Below, in pieces: positions 62,756 through 64,000 of a DNA stretch of 64,000 bases. A program made the position numbers and the translations under genes. How positions within the stretch are numbered: the first letter of the stretch is position 1; every line of letters begins with the position of its first letter. The stretch is from Halothiobacillus sp. (GTDB lineage: Bacteria > Pseudomonadota > Gammaproteobacteria > Halothiobacillales > Halothiobacillaceae). The notes beneath the pieces are model-generated. The model did no database searches. It was given only the letters and a program-made list of their open reading frames with translations, and was not told the DNA's origin. Where the stretch lies: positions 169,477 to 233,476 of the forward strand of contig JAGDVP010000012.1 in assembly GCA_023255735.1 (NCBI GenBank). The letters run 5' to 3'.

Positions 62756-64000
62756 ATGCCGGGCCATATTTTAGATTCGATGTTTAACCCGCGCGGCGTG
62801 GCCGTTTTTGGTGCCAGCGAGCGGCCGGGTGCGGTGGGCACAATGGTGCTTGAGAATCTGCGGGCTGCCGGGTTTGCCGGGGCGATTGTGCCGGTAAATC
62901 CGAAGCATTCAATGGTGCAAGGTTTTGCTTGCGTGCCGGATTTAACCCATTTGGATCAACCGGTCGATTTGGCGGTGATTGCGACCCCTGCATCCACTGT
63001 GCCGGGCATTTTGCGCCAATGTGGCTTGGCGGGCTTGAAGGCGGCGGTAATTTTGTCGGCCGGCTTTGGTGAAGGGGGCGAGGCAGATCGTTCGACCGGC
63101 AAACGGCTGATGCGGGAAAGTTTAGAGATCGCTCAGGGCTATGGCATGCGCTTGATGGGCCCCAATTGCTTAGGATTAATGCGCCCGAGCATTGGCCTCA
63201 ATGCCACTTTTAGCCACAACCAAGCCTTGCCGGGCAAGCTTGCCTTAGTGTCCCAATCGGGCGCGCTGGTGACTGCGGTGCTGGATTGGGCGCAAAGCCG
63301 GGGCGTGGGGTTTTCGGCGATTGCGTCCACGGGCGATGCCGCCGATTTGGATTTTGGGGATTTGCTGGATTATCTCGCGCTGGATCCGCAAACCACGGGC
63401 ATTTTGCTGTATATCGAAGGCATTAAAGATGCGCGGCATTTTTTAAGTGGCCTGCGAGCAGCCGCCCGCATGAAGCCTGTGATCGTGTTGAAATCGGCGC
63501 GGCATGCGGCCGGTTCCAAGGCGGCAGCCACCCATACGGGCGCCTTAATCGGGCGTGATGATGCCTTTGATGCCGCCTTGACGCGTGCCGGTGTGGTGCG
63601 GGTAGAGCGCATTACCCAATGGTTTTCGGCCGCCCAAATTTTGGCCAGTGGTTTGAAATTGCGGGGCGACCAATTATTGATTCTAACCAACGGCGGCGGG
63701 CCTGGCGTAATGGCGACCGATCGCGCGGCCGATTTAAATGTGCCGTTGGCGAATTTAAGCTTGGACACCATCACGGCGTTGAATCACGTATTGCCCGCCA
63801 CCTGGTCGCAAAGCAACCCGATGGACATTATCGGCGATGCCACGGCCGAGCGTTATGCGGCCTCGTTGCGCATTGCACTCACCGACGGCAAAGTGGATAT
63901 GGTGATTGTGATGCTCACCCCCCAAGCCATGACCGACCCCACCGCCTGCGCCAAAGCCATTATCGAGGTGGTGCGTAACCAAGCGCCCCCCACTAAACCC
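62756..64000 (+). CDS. ADP-forming acyl-CoA synthetase / Pat-type protein (cut by window end)
   Basis: The first 415 codons are present and the frame is open at the right edge. The CoA-binding domain begins MFNPRGVAVFGASERPGAVG, then a succinyl-CoA-ligase-like domain (LVSQSGALVTAVLDWA, IASTGDAADLDFGDLLDYLA) and the phospho-histidine region ATHTGALIGRDDAFDAAL. Proteins of this type are ADP-forming acetate-CoA ligases, or carry a C-terminal GNAT domain as Pat/PatZ lysine acetyltransferases; the missing part decides. It keeps the histidine that E. coli PatZ lacks. GGGGGG precedes the ATG. Confidence 0.85.
   Translation, partial: MPGHILDSMFNPRGVAVFGASERPGAVGTMVLENLRAAGFAGAIVPVNPKHSMVQGFACVPDLTHLDQPVDLAVIATPASTVPGILRQCGLAGLKAAVILSAGFGEGGEADRSTGKRLMRESLEIAQGYGMRLMGPNCLGLMRPSIGLNATFSHNQALPGKLALVSQSGALVTAVLDWAQSRGVGFSAIASTGDAADLDFGDLLDYLALDPQTTGILLYIEGIKDARHFLSGLRAAARMKPVIVLKSARHAAGSKAAATHTGALIGRDDAFDAALTRAGVVRVERITQWFSAAQILASGLKLRGDQLLILTNGGGPGVMATDRAADLNVPLANLSLDTITALNHVLPATWSQSNPMDIIGDATAERYAASLRIALTDGKVDMVIVMLTPQAMTDPTACAKAIIEVVRNQAPPTKP

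Overview
The window is ordinary, densely packed chromosome from a gammaproteobacterium that most likely lives by chemolithoautotrophic sulfur oxidation. The evidence is a thiosulfate-oxidising cytochrome pair (SoxX-SoxA), a rhodanese-TusA-DsrE sulfur-relay cassette, a proteobacterial phosphoribulokinase (Calvin cycle) and a cbb3-type terminal oxidase with its assembly genes. The gene set resembles Halothiobacillus-type organisms, but that name is an inference from gene content, not from a marker gene. I see no rRNA, tRNA, CRISPR array, prophage or insertion sequence. About 60 protein genes are supported, two of them cut by the window ends.

Layout. 1-2.5 kb: end of an EAL-HDOD signalling gene, a lone cyclic-nucleotide-binding protein, a PepSY protein, pssA. 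2.6-5.9 kb: ilvB-ilvH-ilvC on the minus strand. 6.2-10.1 kb: an unknown secreted protein, the rhodanese-tusA-dsrE cassette and, divergently, soxX-soxA. 10.3-12.9 kb: a Tim44-like protein, sohB, a DUF2789 protein. 12.9-18.9 kb: a tight six-gene minus-strand operon (FAD oxidoreductase, DUF1365, Cfa-type methyltransferase, MFS carrier, DUF3833 lipoprotein, chalcone-isomerase-like protein). 19.1-23.5 kb: prk, trmB, thiG, ygfZ, a YgfX-like gene. 23.5-28.1 kb: pilB-pilC-pilD-coaE. 28.2-31.3 kb: a short LOV photoreceptor, a LitR/CarH-like MerR regulator and, divergently, an SDR plus an NTF2-like gene. 31.5-44.2 kb: leuA, holD-like, rimI, gloB, mltD, bioD, purC, a TlpA fusion, tsaD, plsY, bioH, bioC. 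44.4-52.9 kb: ccoNOQP and ccoGHI. 53-60.7 kb: a second lone cNMP-binding protein, then glyA-nrdR-ribD-ribE-ribBA-ribH-nusB and a DUF1345 membrane protein. 60.7-64 kb: uppP, a histone-deacetylase-family gene and, divergently, the start of an ADP-forming acyl-CoA synthetase-type gene.

The most interesting system is a predicted blue-light regulon split over two loci 10 kb apart. The LOV protein has the photoactive cysteine motif and closely resembles Pseudomonas putida PpSB1-LOV. The neighbouring MerR protein has a CarH-like architecture but lacks the B12-ligand residues, as expected for a 'class II' LitR that takes its light signal from a short LOV partner. Phased 11-bp direct repeats with a TGTA core, the spacing and core of CarH/LitR operators, lie both in the LitR/SDR divergent promoter (29847-29879) and upstream of the six-gene membrane-lipid operon (18829-18883). 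The inferred circuit is blue light to LOV to LitR to membrane fatty-acid modification plus an SDR/NTF2 pair, in a lithoautotroph.

Other points of note: SoxA has lost its first haem site; a putative hydrolase-like domain is fused to TlpA; FixH carries an extra N-terminal membrane domain; RibBA has a degenerate GTP cyclohydrolase II half; NusB has a long N-terminal extension; and two unrelated genes each have three 13-bp tandem repeats directly before the start codon.
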